Shown in pieces: positions 17,429 to 25,258 of a stretch of DNA of 64,000 nucleotides. Each line of letters starts with the position of its first letter. Positions within the stretch are counted from its first letter, which is position 1. This stretch comes from an uncultured Clostridia bacterium (GTDB lineage: Bacteria; Bacillota; Clostridia; Christensenellales; UBA1242). Under the pieces are notes generated by a model, which saw only the letters and a program-made list of their open reading frames with translations, did not search any database and was not told the origin of the DNA. Both the position numbers and the translations under genes were made by a program. The stretch spans positions 43,990 through 107,989 of the forward strand of contig CAKVLQ010000003.1 of the NCBI GenBank assembly GCA_934757845.1. The letters run 5' to 3'.

Positions 17429-17503
17429 AAATTGCTCCTTAAATATTAATTTTTGATTAGTATAGCAAAATTTTAGAAATAAGGCAAATAAAAGGATAAC
17501 AAA

Positions 17504-17713
17504 ATGAAATCAAAATCAAATTATGTAGTAATTGTTAATGCATGGAGATACAGCAAAAAATACTATTTCAAAAATTCAACTTCTGCTTATAACTTTTATT
17601 TAAAAAATAAAGAGAAATTTGAATGTTCAATTATTTGTAAAAATGAAATACAAACACATAAGCAGTTAAGTATGTTTTCAAATGAAATTAAAGAAAGGGA
17701 GGAAAAGTCATGA
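17504..17713 (+). CDS. hypothetical protein
   Basis: 69 residues with AGGATAAC upstream of the ATG. Contains WRYSKKYYFKNSTSAYNFYLKN, which looks like a compact alpha/beta phage protein. Overlaps the next small gene by four bases. Not recognised. Confidence 0.55.
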   Translation: MKSKSNYVVIVNAWRYSKKYYFKNSTSAYNFYLKNKEKFECSIICKNEIQTHKQLSMFSNEIKEREEKS

Positions 17714-17874
17714 TAAGAGATAGTGAAATTTCAGTAGAAAAAACTTATTCAGGTGCAATCGTTATTTCAATGATTGTAAATGGAGTTTTAGAAACTAGAA
17801 GATATTTTTATGTTTCTGTCACCGAGGCAAAAAAACGTTTCAAAAATGAAATGGAAAATTTAATGAATAGATAG
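17710..17874 (+). CDS. hypothetical small protein
   Basis: 54 residues. ATG at 17710 overlaps the previous TGA and has GGGAGG upstream. Beta-rich N-terminus and a helical end (TEAKKRFKNEMENLMNR). Too short to classify, but start, RBS and coupling support a real gene. Confidence 0.55.
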   Translation: MIRDSEISVEKTYSGAIVISMIVNGVLETRRYFYVSVTEAKKRFKNEMENLMNR

Positions 17875-17884
17875 GTAGGAATTT

Positions 17885-18121
17885 ATGAAAAGAGATTATA
17901 GATTAGTTTCTTGTATAAAAGGAACAAAACATTTTGAAAAACTTCATTATGGTTCTTCAGTAGAGTGTTGGCAAGAAAAAGTAAAAAAAGATGAAGCAGA
18001 TGGCTGTGTTGTGAGAGTTAATTATGAATATAACGAAATTTTCAGAGAAGTTGTTATGACAAAATATTATAGTTTTAATCCAAAAACAAAAATATCCGTT
18101 CTAATAACTTTACAAAAATAA
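17885..18121 (+). CDS. small 'SSVxYWQ' family protein, copy 2
   Basis: 78 residues with HYGSSVECWQEKVKK at about residues 20-35, matching copy 1 (16978) and copy 3 (19387). GTAGG upstream. The 3' end runs into a palindrome shared with the convergent minus-strand gene, exactly as for copy 1. Confidence 0.55.
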   Translation: MKRDYRLVSCIKGTKHFEKLHYGSSVECWQEKVKKDEADGCVVRVNYEYNEIFREVVMTKYYSFNPKTKISVLITLQK

Positions 18122-18139
18122 CGCTAATTAGCGTTATTA
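18118..18139. terminator. palindrome at convergent gene ends
   Basis: AATAACGCTA/TAGCGTTATT spans the stops of the flanking convergent genes. Likely bidirectional terminator. Confidence 0.55.
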
Positions 18140-18300
18140 ATTGAAGAAATCAAATTTTGTTTTAGGTTTTGAAAACTATCTTTAATGGTTTGGATGGCTT
18201 TTTGTGATAAGTTTTCATTTTGCAAGTGAAGTTCTAAAAGATATTTTTCACTTTCATCACAATGAAATTTGATTTGATTAATAAGGTCTTGTTTATTCAT
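18124..18300 (-). CDS. small helical protein on the minus strand, family member 2
   Basis: 58 residues starting MNKQDLINQIKFHCDESEKY. RBS TAAGGAG. The layout repeats that of 17246-17428: conserved upstream A-rich promoter, same start pattern MN(N/K)...II/IKF, all-helical body (about LSQKAIQTIKDSFQNL), convergent with an SSVxYWQ-type gene. Confidence 0.55.
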   Translation of the reverse strand: MNKQDLINQIKFHCDESEKYLLELHLQNENLSQKAIQTIKDSFQNLKQNLISSINNAN

Positions 18301-18379
18301 TATATATACTCCTTAATTAATTTTTTAGTAGTATATCAAAAAATAAATAAAAAAACAAACAAAAAAAGGAAGGTAAAAA

Positions 18380-18607
18380 ATGAAAATAAATTCAAAAGAG
18401 TTAGGTAAAACAGAAGAAGGCTGGGATATAAAAGTTGTTACAAATGAAGATAACGGAAAGGTTACATATATTGGATATTTTGAAATAGGTCCAACAAAAC
18501 CACCTGTAATGTTTTATTCTGAGCATTTAGAAGAATTAAAAGAAAAGATTAGTAAGTCAAAACATAATATTAAAAACAAAAAAATGTTGTTTAGTTTTGC
18601 GAGGTAA
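18380..18607 (+). CDS. hypothetical protein
   Basis: 75 residues, AGGAAGG upstream of ATG. Beta-strand-rich (VTYIGYFEIGPTKPPVMFYS) followed by a basic helix. It ends three bases before the start of the next gene. Not recognised. Confidence 0.55.
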   Translation: MKINSKELGKTEEGWDIKVVTNEDNGKVTYIGYFEIGPTKPPVMFYSEHLEELKEKISKSKHNIKNKKMLFSFAR

Positions 18608-18609
18608 AG

Positions 18610-18936
18610 ATGAAGCTTAAAAGTTTTATAACATCAATAATTACATCAATATTATCAATTGTGGGTTGTATTATTGTTAATTCGTTTAATGCTGGTCTTA
18701 TTCCACTAGAGGGTGTTGAGTTGGCTCTTGCAAAAACGACATTAATAGTATTTTATATTTTAACAATGATAATTACAATTCCATCAACAATAACTACATT
18801 AATTGCTTCAATTAGAGCTTGTTTTAGTGATAGTAAAACGATAAAAATAATTTCAATTGTTTTGTTAATTTTGTCTCTTGGTTTGTGTGTTTTTTGCGGT
18901 TATGTAACTTATGTGGCTTATACAATGTATTTTTAA
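18610..18936 (+). CDS. small membrane protein
   Basis: 108 residues with three hydrophobic segments (about 7-27, 39-67, 78-105). A long poly-Leu/Ile/Val profile and a short loop with charged residues (RACFSDSKTIK). Not recognised; phage membrane or superinfection-exclusion functions are possible but unsupported. Confidence 0.55.
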   Translation: MKLKSFITSIITSILSIVGCIIVNSFNAGLIPLEGVELALAKTTLIVFYILTMIITIPSTITTLIASIRACFSDSKTIKIISIVLLILSLGLCVFCGYVTYVAYTMYF

Positions 18937-18953
18937 AAAAGGAAGGTAAAAAG

Positions 18954-19073
18954 ATGTTAAATATAGCATTAAAAATGAATGATAGCAAATATATCAATTA
19001 CTTATGTTATTGTATTGAGAATAATTTGCATCCTGGCAAAATTGAAAGTTTAGACGCATTTCGTAATAAATAA
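18954..19073 (+). CDS. hypothetical small protein
   Basis: 39 residues; ATG at 18954 follows GGAAGG. Contains NDSKYINYLCYCIENNLHPG. Very short; supported mainly by the RBS and tight packing. Confidence 0.4.
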   Translation: MLNIALKMNDSKYINYLCYCIENNLHPGKIESLDAFRNK

Positions 19074-19099
19074 AAAAGCGCTTTTAAAGCACTTTTTCA
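19072..19099. terminator. palindrome at convergent gene ends
   Basis: AAAAAGCGCTTT and AAAGCACTTTTT arms, between the plus-strand gene ending 19073 and the minus-strand gene ending 19084. Third instance of the same arrangement. Confidence 0.55.
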
Positions 19100-19311
19100 A
19101 GAGTGAAACATTGTAATTCTTTTGGTAGTTCAGTGTGGAAAATGAGTTGAAAGTTTTGTTTACATAGTTCATTGTTTAATTTTTCAAGTCCATATCTTTC
19201 AATTTGTTTAAATTCCTCATCAAATTGTGCGATTGACATTTTAATGGGTTTGTTGTCTTCTTGTTTAATTTCGTTAAAATTTTTAATCAATTTTTCAATT
19301 AAATTGTTCAT
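19084..19311 (-). CDS. small helical protein on the minus strand, family member 3
   Basis: 75 residues starting MNNLIEKLIKNFNEIKQ. RBS AAGGAG, upstream region like that of members 1 and 2. Longer C-terminal half than the other two. Confidence 0.5.
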   Translation of the reverse strand: MNNLIEKLIKNFNEIKQEDNKPIKMSIAQFDEEFKQIERYGLEKLNNELCKQNFQLIFHTELPKELQCFTLEKVL

Positions 19312-19386
19312 ACATAACTCCTTAAATAATTTTTTAATAGTCTAGCAAATTTAAGATAAAAAATCAAATAAAAGGTAGGTAAATTT

Positions 19387-19668
19387 ATGGTTCAAAGGAA
19401 ATATCACAATATTACGATAGATAAAAGTGGACAAAAACGATTTTATGAAGGGTTTTATCGCAATAGTTCAATTAATTATTGGCAAAGATATAGACAAAGT
19501 TTTTTAAAAAATAATCCAACAGCAAGATTTAGTATTTTTACATCAAAATTTGATGCCACATTGGTTGACAAAGTAATAATATTAAATTCTCAAAATGAGC
19601 AATACATAATTATTTCGGATAGCACTCTAAAACGAGAATATCCAGAATTTGTTAATAGGTGTATATGA
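19387..19668 (+). CDS. small 'SSVxYWQ' family protein, copy 3
   Basis: 93 residues with YRNSSINYWQRYRQS at about 24-38, the conserved core of this three-member family. GTAGG upstream of the ATG. Its stop overlaps the ATG of the next gene (ATGA). Confidence 0.55.
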   Translation: MVQRKYHNITIDKSGQKRFYEGFYRNSSINYWQRYRQSFLKNNPTARFSIFTSKFDATLVDKVIILNSQNEQYIIISDSTLKREYPEFVNRCI

Positions 19669-19835
19669 TTAAAACAATATATAAAGTCTACTGCGGGAAA
19701 AACGGCAAGTATTATACATATTTAGACTATAAAAAAGCCGAGAAACTATATTTTACACTTATGCTTCAAAACTACCACACCGCATTAGATGAAATAACAG
19801 ACGGAAAAACAAAAAGATTATTAGAGCATAAGTAA
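19665..19835 (+). CDS. hypothetical small protein
   Basis: 56 residues, translationally coupled by ATGA overlap. Starts MIKTIYKVYCGKNGKYYTYL and is basic. The 17504 gene is similar in size and style. Not recognised. Confidence 0.5.
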   Translation: MIKTIYKVYCGKNGKYYTYLDYKKAEKLYFTLMLQNYHTALDEITDGKTKRLLEHK

Positions 19836-19845
19836 GGGAGGAAAA

Positions 19846-21036
19846 ATGAATAAGCCATTAAAGATTATATTAATAACAGTCTTAACAATATTAATGTTAG
19901 CATCATTTGCATCATGTTGTTTATACGGCTACATTAAACTATTTGCACCTGACAAAAGTGTTAGTTACACAGTTAAAGGCGGAGTTTTAGACGGTGTGGA
20001 AGATGAAGATTTAAAGTTTATTTTCAACATTAGGCGTTATGACGATTTATTTGAAATAAGATTAAATTCTTTTATTGACGAAACAAAAGAAGAAGTTTAC
20101 GGCACAGGTATTCAATTTTTTAACCCTACTTTTGGCGAGAACATAACTCAAACTCAAAACTTTGTTTACACAAAAGAATATTTTGCACTTCCGTTTTATG
20201 TGTATAACACATATCAAGATAATTCTTACACTGTTGAAAATTTTTCACCAGCAGAAACAACCGTTGAAGAAGCAGTAAGCAAATCACGAAATTTATACAA
20301 AAATGCATACTTCACAATCACTTTGGATAGTGATGTATACAAATTTACCTTTAAAGACGAAAATGTGGTAACCGAAACAAAACGGGGCTTTATAGGCTTA
20401 TATTATGACACATATCAATATCACAATAACTTTATGAAACTTTGTTATGATTTATATCAATCTTCAAAATCGTTTAAAGAAGGAATAAACCAAGTATATT
20501 TGTTTAACTTTACCGATTATTTAGACTTTGCAAAATATGACGAAGCGTCAAAACAATATATCAAAATAGTAAATGAAAAGTCTGACGAATATGCACATGT
20601 AACAAAACACATGAAAAGATTTTTTGGAGTTAAAGTTGACTGCTACAAAAGAAATGTTGAAAAAGCAAGTGAAAGTTTGTTTAATAGCGTTGCGGGAATG
20701 TATTCATATAACATAGGCAAAAACACCATGGCGTCTGATTATTTTGTTGGAGAAAGCCGAATTTGCTTAACCGAAAATGCTTTTGAATATAAATTTGACG
20801 AAAGAATGGGACATTTTCCAGTTCTAAAAGAAAGTGTTAAAGTCGAACTGCTAAAATATGAAAACATCTCTATTGATATTGATTTTAACATGACAATTTT
20901 AAAAAATAATAAAATTAAAATGTTAACTATTGATAAAACGAAAATGAATTTAGGAAACTTGAAAATTCACAAAATCACAAAAACAACTTACACGGACGCA
21001 GGAGAAATTGAAAGTTCGGAGGTGGTAAATGTATAA
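19846..21036 (+). CDS. secreted or membrane-anchored protein
   Basis: 396 residues with one N-terminal hydrophobic segment (about 6-33) containing FASCC, possibly a poor lipobox or a simple anchor; the rest is extracellular-looking, polar and beta-rich. GGGAGG before the ATG. It overlaps the next secreted protein gene by eight bases. In filamentous phages the gene before zot usually encodes the adsorption protein; this is one of three candidates here, but I see no direct homology. Confidence 0.6.
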   Translation: MNKPLKIILITVLTILMLASFASCCLYGYIKLFAPDKSVSYTVKGGVLDGVEDEDLKFIFNIRRYDDLFEIRLNSFIDETKEEVYGTGIQFFNPTFGENITQTQNFVYTKEYFALPFYVYNTYQDNSYTVENFSPAETTVEEAVSKSRNLYKNAYFTITLDSDVYKFTFKDENVVTETKRGFIGLYYDTYQYHNNFMKLCYDLYQSSKSFKEGINQVYLFNFTDYLDFAKYDEASKQYIKIVNEKSDEYAHVTKHMKRFFGVKVDCYKRNVEKASESLFNSVAGMYSYNIGKNTMASDYFVGESRICLTENAFEYKFDERMGHFPVLKESVKVELLKYENISIDIDFNMTILKNNKIKMLTIDKTKMNLGNLKIHKITKTTYTDAGEIESSEVVNV

Positions 21037-22393
21037 TTTATTAGGAATTTTTAGCAGTTTAAAAGAATTTATCACTTTGCTTATTATCCTTATAGTTGCG
21101 ATAACTATATTTACAATATTATTCAAATTTAAAAATGGTAAATGGTTTTTGTTAGGTTTGTGTGGTTTGGCACTGCTTGTTTGTGGAGTATTTACGGCTT
21201 ATGCCAATTATGAATACTTTACAATTAAGGGTGGAACGATAGGGTCATTTGGCGATATATTCGAAAACAAAAACAAATTGATGCAAAACGAATTGAAATT
21301 TGATTTTGAAAATTTTGTTTTAATTGCATCGGGTAACAATGACAACGAATTTTCTGCAAGACTTGCGATTGATGCCGTAAACCAAAAAATGACGGATAAA
21401 ACTATATTTGTTAACGATATACCAACAAAAACTATAAATCGTGGCGATAACTATATATTTTCGGAATATAACTATACATTTTACGATGAGAACTTAAAAG
21501 AAAAATGCTCGGACACATTAACAATAAAATTTGTGTTTAATTCAAAAAGTTCAGAGTGTATTCTAACAACGCAAGGTGGAATTGATAAAGTTGCCCATTG
21601 GAACTACTTTTTAAAGAAAAACAATTTTATTGTTGAAATAAAAAAATATGATTATATCCAAGACACCGAATTGAAAGTTGACGATGAGATAAATCATACT
21701 TTAACATTATATTTTCAAGACGAATTAATTGATATAATCAAGTTTAACATAACAAGCCCCGCAACCCTACCAACAACTTATAACGGTTTTGCAATAACTG
21801 CATGGAAAGATGCGGACGGGAATGTTTACACGCAATCAAATTTGCCAAATCAAGATTTGACTTTGTATGCAACTATAAGTCAAACTAAAACATTTTTTGA
21901 AATAAATTCAACGAATTTAGTGAGAACCTTTATAACAGATGAGAGTTCCAAACGATATACTTGTAAATTTGTTGGAGCATCATATACTCCAAAAATATAT
22001 GACGATTTTTATGACTTACTTTATCAAAATCCAAACAATCATTTTAATGTAAAATTAAATTTATATGATTTTTTGGGAGAAAATTTATCTTTCAACTCAA
22101 ATGATAAAGGTAATTATGGTTCGCTCAATTCTTCACAACCCATTTCATTTTTTGATTATTTGGTTTCAACAGATAAAACGGAATATTATGAGGGGTCAAA
22201 TGAGTTTTATTATAAATTCACTTTTGGTATAGAGCGTAGAAAAATAAATTCAGATTATATATTTACGCCTTATATTGATGTTGAAATAGTTTGTGCGACT
22301 GGTGATTGGAGTGATAGATATAATTTTGTGAAAAAAGATACAGCAAATAATACAATGAGTTTTTCAGTAACCTGTGAAATAAACAGAGTTTAG
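21029..22393 (+). CDS. membrane-anchored surface protein with an InlB-type B-repeat-like segment
   Basis: 454 residues. Two N-terminal membrane segments (about 12-33 and 37-56), then an extracellular region. Around residues 250-285 the segment FAITAWKDADGNVYTQSNLP followed by LTLYATI resembles the Listeria-Bacteroides (InlB B-repeat/Flg_new) fold found in adhesins. No LPXTG motif. GGAGG precedes the ATG, inside the end of the preceding gene. Candidate virion adsorption protein or surface adhesin; not proven. Confidence 0.6.
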   Translation: MYNLLGIFSSLKEFITLLIILIVAITIFTILFKFKNGKWFLLGLCGLALLVCGVFTAYANYEYFTIKGGTIGSFGDIFENKNKLMQNELKFDFENFVLIASGNNDNEFSARLAIDAVNQKMTDKTIFVNDIPTKTINRGDNYIFSEYNYTFYDENLKEKCSDTLTIKFVFNSKSSECILTTQGGIDKVAHWNYFLKKNNFIVEIKKYDYIQDTELKVDDEINHTLTLYFQDELIDIIKFNITSPATLPTTYNGFAITAWKDADGNVYTQSNLPNQDLTLYATISQTKTFFEINSTNLVRTFITDESSKRYTCKFVGASYTPKIYDDFYDLLYQNPNNHFNVKLNLYDFLGENLSFNSNDKGNYGSLNSSQPISFFDYLVSTDKTEYYEGSNEFYYKFTFGIERRKINSDYIFTPYIDVEIVCATGDWSDRYNFVKKDTANNTMSFSVTCEINRV

Positions 22394-22494
22394 TTAAAGC
22401 AAAATGAAATTTTTATATAAACTTCAAAAAAAAAGGTGGTGGTAATCAAATAAAATTTTAAAAAACAAAAATTTAAAAATATAGGAGGAAAATT

Positions 22495-22713
22495 ATGAAA
22501 ACTTTAAAAAACATTTTGATATTTATTCTTGGAGCAGCACTTGCTGCGGGAGTTGTTCTTTTAGTTGTGTATAGAGATAAAATTTTTAAGAAAAACGACC
22601 AAAACCAAGAAGAAACACAAATTGAAGAAAAAACCGACACTAAAACCGATGAAATAGCAAAAACTGCATCAATTACAATTTTAAGTGACGGTTCAACAAG
22701 ATTAAACAAATAA
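22495..22713 (+). CDS. small single-pass membrane protein
   Basis: 72 residues: membrane segment at about 6-25 (IFILGAALAAGVVLLVVY), a short basic stretch (RDKIFKKND), then an acidic, Thr/Glu-rich tail. The size and hydrophobic-then-basic layout is reminiscent of filamentous phage coat proteins, but the acidic C-terminus and start-proximal membrane segment are atypical. GGAGG upstream. Confidence 0.55.
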   Translation: MKTLKNILIFILGAALAAGVVLLVVYRDKIFKKNDQNQEETQIEEKTDTKTDEIAKTASITILSDGSTRLNK

Positions 22714-22723
22714 AGGAGAAAAA

Positions 22724-24034
22724 ATGAGCAAAGTAGGAAAAACAATTTTAGGCACAACTCTTGCCATATTACTTGGCGGTGGCGGTGCTTATACGGGTTA
22801 TGTCGCTATTCAAAAAACTAAACTAGAAAATGATAACAAAAATTTAACTGAAATCGTTGCAGTAAGAGATAAGGAAAAAGAAGACTTAACAAATAGGTTA
22901 ACAATATCACTTTCAAATCAAAAACAAACTAGCGGATTAATAACAGGAATTTTTATTGCCGCAATTGCGAAAGATGTTGCTTCAACTGGTGATGTTCTCA
23001 CAAATGAAGAATATCAAATCACCGAGAACGAATTTTATATGGTTGATGGTGACGAGGTATTTGCTTTTCCAATAACCGACATTGGTAATAACCAATTTGA
23101 AGTGAGATATGAAAATACACTTATGTTTACGCTAACGCCTCTTTATGACGAGAATTGTTATTGGATGCAAACAAGCGAAAATGTTATGCCTGCTAATGTG
23201 AGGATGTTGCTAGTAAAACAAACAGGTCCTGCTGATATGGTTCATGATGCTGCATTAAAACAATTTGAAAAAGACAGATTGGAATTAAACTCTTTGCGTG
23301 CTCAAATAACCACATTGACACAGGAAAAACAAGACCTACAAGAGCAATTAAGAATAAAAACCGAAGAATATAACGAACAATTAGAAAAAGCAAATTCATG
23401 CGCAAGTGAAAATCAAACACTAATTGAACAAATCAATCAAAAACAAACAGAGATTGATGCACTTAACACACAAATAACAAACTTGCAAGAACAAATAACA
23501 CAGTTGAAAGCCCAACTAGAAAGCGGAAAAACGGAAGAACCAACAACATTGTCAGCAGGGCTATATGAAACAGGGACTACAACACTAACAAAGTCATGGG
23601 AGCAATTAATTGCTGACGGAGATATATCAACCGCAGACGGACATTTGCAAGTTACAAATAAAAACCTTGCAGGCGACTTATTTTGCGAAAGTGTTGATGG
23701 TTTAACTTCTTTGAATAGTGCTTTTGAAGATTGTGAAAAATTAACTTTAATAGATTTGTCAAACCTTGATACGTCTAATGTTACAACAATGGAATGCTTG
23801 TTTTTCGGTTGCAATACATTAAGAACAATAAAATTAGGGCGATTTGATATTTCAAAAGTTATCGTGAGTGCTTCTGGTTTGATGTATTATGGTAATGCAT
23901 TTTCTTGTAGTGTTTCAGATATATTTTATGCAGGAACAAAAGAAGAGTGGCAAGCAAAAAACTTTTCAGATGATGCTCAACTTCAACTAGGCGTAACCAT
24001 TCATTGCACCGATGGCGATTTAGTTACGGAATAA
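22724..24034 (+). CDS. membrane-anchored coiled-coil protein with BspA-like C-terminus
   Basis: 436 residues. N-terminal membrane segment (~7-25), a globular region, a long coiled coil (about residues 180-275), then a BspA/DUF285-type leucine-rich segment: FEDCEKLTLIDLSNLDTSNV, FFGCNTLRTIKLGRFDISKV and IFYAGTKEEW. BspA-like repeats are found in surface proteins of host-associated bacteria and protists' associates. It is preceded by GGAG and followed at once by a terminator. A plausible host-attachment protein of the element. Confidence 0.65.
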   Translation: MSKVGKTILGTTLAILLGGGGAYTGYVAIQKTKLENDNKNLTEIVAVRDKEKEDLTNRLTISLSNQKQTSGLITGIFIAAIAKDVASTGDVLTNEEYQITENEFYMVDGDEVFAFPITDIGNNQFEVRYENTLMFTLTPLYDENCYWMQTSENVMPANVRMLLVKQTGPADMVHDAALKQFEKDRLELNSLRAQITTLTQEKQDLQEQLRIKTEEYNEQLEKANSCASENQTLIEQINQKQTEIDALNTQITNLQEQITQLKAQLESGKTEEPTTLSAGLYETGTTTLTKSWEQLIADGDISTADGHLQVTNKNLAGDLFCESVDGLTSLNSAFEDCEKLTLIDLSNLDTSNVTTMECLFFGCNTLRTIKLGRFDISKVIVSASGLMYYGNAFSCSVSDIFYAGTKEEWQAKNFSDDAQLQLGVTIHCTDGDLVTE

Positions 24035-24046
24035 TTTTTATAAAAT

Positions 24047-24071
24047 AAAAGAAGTAATATTTACTTCTTTT
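24047..24071 (+). terminator. terminator after the surface-protein operon
   Basis: Perfect 11-bp stem AAAAGAAGTAA - TAT - TTACTTCTTTT. It ends two bases before the tRNA-like gene. Confidence 0.8.
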
Positions 24072-24073
24072 GT

Positions 24074-24199
24074 GAACTTTTAGTTTAAAAGGTAAAACTA
24101 TTAGGTTTTTTTTGGAAATTTTATTATTTTGCGGATAAAAATTTCATTTTGATGACTTCCTTCCTAATAATCACAGTTCAAGTCTGTGAAAGTTCACCA
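24074..24199 (+). tRNA. tRNA-like gene with a ~59-nt insertion in the anticodon loop
   Basis: Acceptor GAACTTT (24074-24080) pairs perfectly with AAAGTTC (24189-24195), followed by A and CCA. U8 and A9 are present; D arm is GTTT - AAAAGGTA - AAAC with GG and A21 in place; T arm is CACAG - TTCAAGT - CTGTG, fully consensus. The anticodon stem ATTAG/CTAAT (24100-24104 with 24164-24168) encloses 59 nt where seven are expected, including an inner hairpin GAAATTTT/AAAATTTC. The arms resemble the host CAT-anticodon tRNA at 13030 with paired GC-to-AT changes. Not a normal decoding tRNA unless spliced. Confidence 0.7.
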
Positions 24200-24202
24200 A
24201 TG

Positions 24203-24224
24203 TCTTACAGTGCGCAATGTAAGA
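24203..24224 (+). other. hairpin just after the tRNA-like gene
   Basis: TCTTACA - gtgcgcaa - TGTAAGA, four bases after the CCA. No T run follows, so it is not an obvious terminator; it could guide 3' processing. Confidence 0.45.
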
Positions 24225-24275
24225 TTAAAAAGTTATAGTTCTTCTAAAAACTAAATTTAATTAAAGGAGAAAATT

Positions 24276-24563
24276 ATGGCGAAAGGACAGAGAGCTTATT
24301 TTAATAAACAAACAATGGGTCATCCAAAAACTACGAAAAATGGCAAGAAATTCACACTTTTGAATCCTCATGAAAAAGGCTGTAAAGCAGCTGTTGAATT
24401 GCGAACAGGTAGAAATGTCTATACTGGTGAATTTTTAAACGAAAGACAAAGAGCGTATCGTAGTGGTTATCTTGCTGCTCAAAATGACAGTGCAAGATGT
24501 TATAATGCAAAGAATAAGAAAAATGCAAATGGTTTTACTTATTCTGATGTTGAGGAGGTTTAA
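24276..24563 (+). CDS. hypothetical basic protein
   Basis: 95 residues, Lys/Arg-rich, with RTGRNVYTGEFLNERQRAYR and then SGYLAAQNDSARCYNAKN. AAAGGAG upstream. Looks like a small nucleic-acid-binding or virion-associated protein; not recognised. First gene of the block that leads to zot. Confidence 0.55.
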   Translation: MAKGQRAYFNKQTMGHPKTTKNGKKFTLLNPHEKGCKAAVELRTGRNVYTGEFLNERQRAYRSGYLAAQNDSARCYNAKNKKNANGFTYSDVEEV

Positions 24564-24565
24564 TT

Positions 24566-24760
24566 TTGAATTTGACAAAAAAACAAATTGAAATTATACA
24601 GCGATATACTCCGGAAGAATTAAAGGGCAAACAAATTCGTTTATATGCAACATTGGGGTCTTTTCGACCATCTATGGCAAATTGGTCGTATATTGTTGGT
24701 TATGTGTTGTATAAAGGCGTTTATGTTTTGGTTGTAACATGTTTCGGAGAAATACTTTAA
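24566..24760 (+). CDS. hypothetical small protein
   Basis: 64 residues from a TTG start with GAGGAGG ten bases upstream, two bases after the previous stop. N-terminal half polar, C-terminal half hydrophobic (WSYIVGYVLYKGVYVLVVTC), possibly one membrane segment. Could be a coat-like protein; no homology seen. Confidence 0.5.
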   Translation: MNLTKKQIEIIQRYTPEELKGKQIRLYATLGSFRPSMANWSYIVGYVLYKGVYVLVVTCFGEIL

Positions 24761-24783
24761 AAAGCAATTAAAAAAGTGTAAGA

Positions 24784-24799
24784 CTAAACTACGGTTTAG
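24784..24799 (+). other. hairpin with TACG loop
   Basis: CTAAAC - TACG - GTTTAG, a UNCG-type tetraloop in the gap between genes. No T run; may stabilise or process the mRNA. Confidence 0.4.
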
Positions 24800-24853
24800 C
24801 AATGTTAAATTACTTTAATATTTAATAATTTAAATTATATTTAGGAGATAATT

Positions 24854-25171
24854 ATGAAAGGAATTAAAAAAATAGAATTAGTAGATAAAAAAAGTTCAAA
24901 AGGTAAAGAATATTCTGTTATTGAGGTAACGATGAGTAATGATAAATCTTTTGATTTATTCTTGGATTCTGCTACAAAAGATTTAATTGATGTGGTTGGA
25001 AAAGAAGATGTAAATTTAAATTATGTTGAAAAAGAAAGTAAAGAAGGCAAAAAATTTAATGCTATTGAACTTAAGTTGAATAGTGATGATAATTACACAA
25101 AACTTTATTTTATTGATAAAGCGTATGAATTAATTATTAAAAAATTAAGTGAAAAAGTTGCTATAAAATAA
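24854..25171 (+). CDS. small protein with an internal duplication, possible ssDNA-binding protein
   Basis: 105 residues made of two similar ~42-residue units: first KKSSKGKEYSVIEVTMSND, then EKESKEGKKFNAIELKLNSD, each followed by a hydrophobic strand-helix (FDLFLDSATKDLI and TKLYFIDKAYELI). Strong RBS TTAGGAGAT. Its position before zot is where filamentous phages often carry the ssDNA-binding protein, and the beta-rich repeat is compatible with that, but this is inference. It is followed directly by two hammerhead ribozymes. Confidence 0.6.
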   Translation: MKGIKKIELVDKKSSKGKEYSVIEVTMSNDKSFDLFLDSATKDLIDVVGKEDVNLNYVEKESKEGKKFNAIELKLNSDDNYTKLYFIDKAYELIIKKLSEKVAIK

Positions 25172-25175
25172 TGAT

Positions 25176-25249
25176 AAATAACGAAAAACGAGGCATATTT
25201 TGCCTTGTTTTCACTAACTAGGCAAGTATGTTAGTGCTGATGAGTTTTC
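25176..25249 (+). ncRNA. hammerhead ribozyme 1 (stem II open)
   Basis: All core positions are present: CTGATGA at 25237-25243 and GAA at 25183-25185. Stem III is 10 bp (25186-25195 with 25201-25210, loop TATTT); stem I is 7 bp (CACTAAC 25212-25218 with GTTAGTG 25230-25236). A15.1-U16.1 pairs as required. Cleavage is predicted after U25211 (UUU triplet, expected to be slower than GUC). Stem II is short (G25244-C25182 plus two A-T pairs). Confidence 0.75.
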
Positions 25250-25258
25250 TTGCGTTCC

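Noticed and set aside
24171..24199. Degenerate internal att site (tRNA 3' end) marking a second, nested integration
   Set aside because: The 5' acceptor strand, D arm and compensatory T-stem changes are all present, so a whole tRNA-like gene explains it better than an att remnant. A nested origin cannot be fully excluded.
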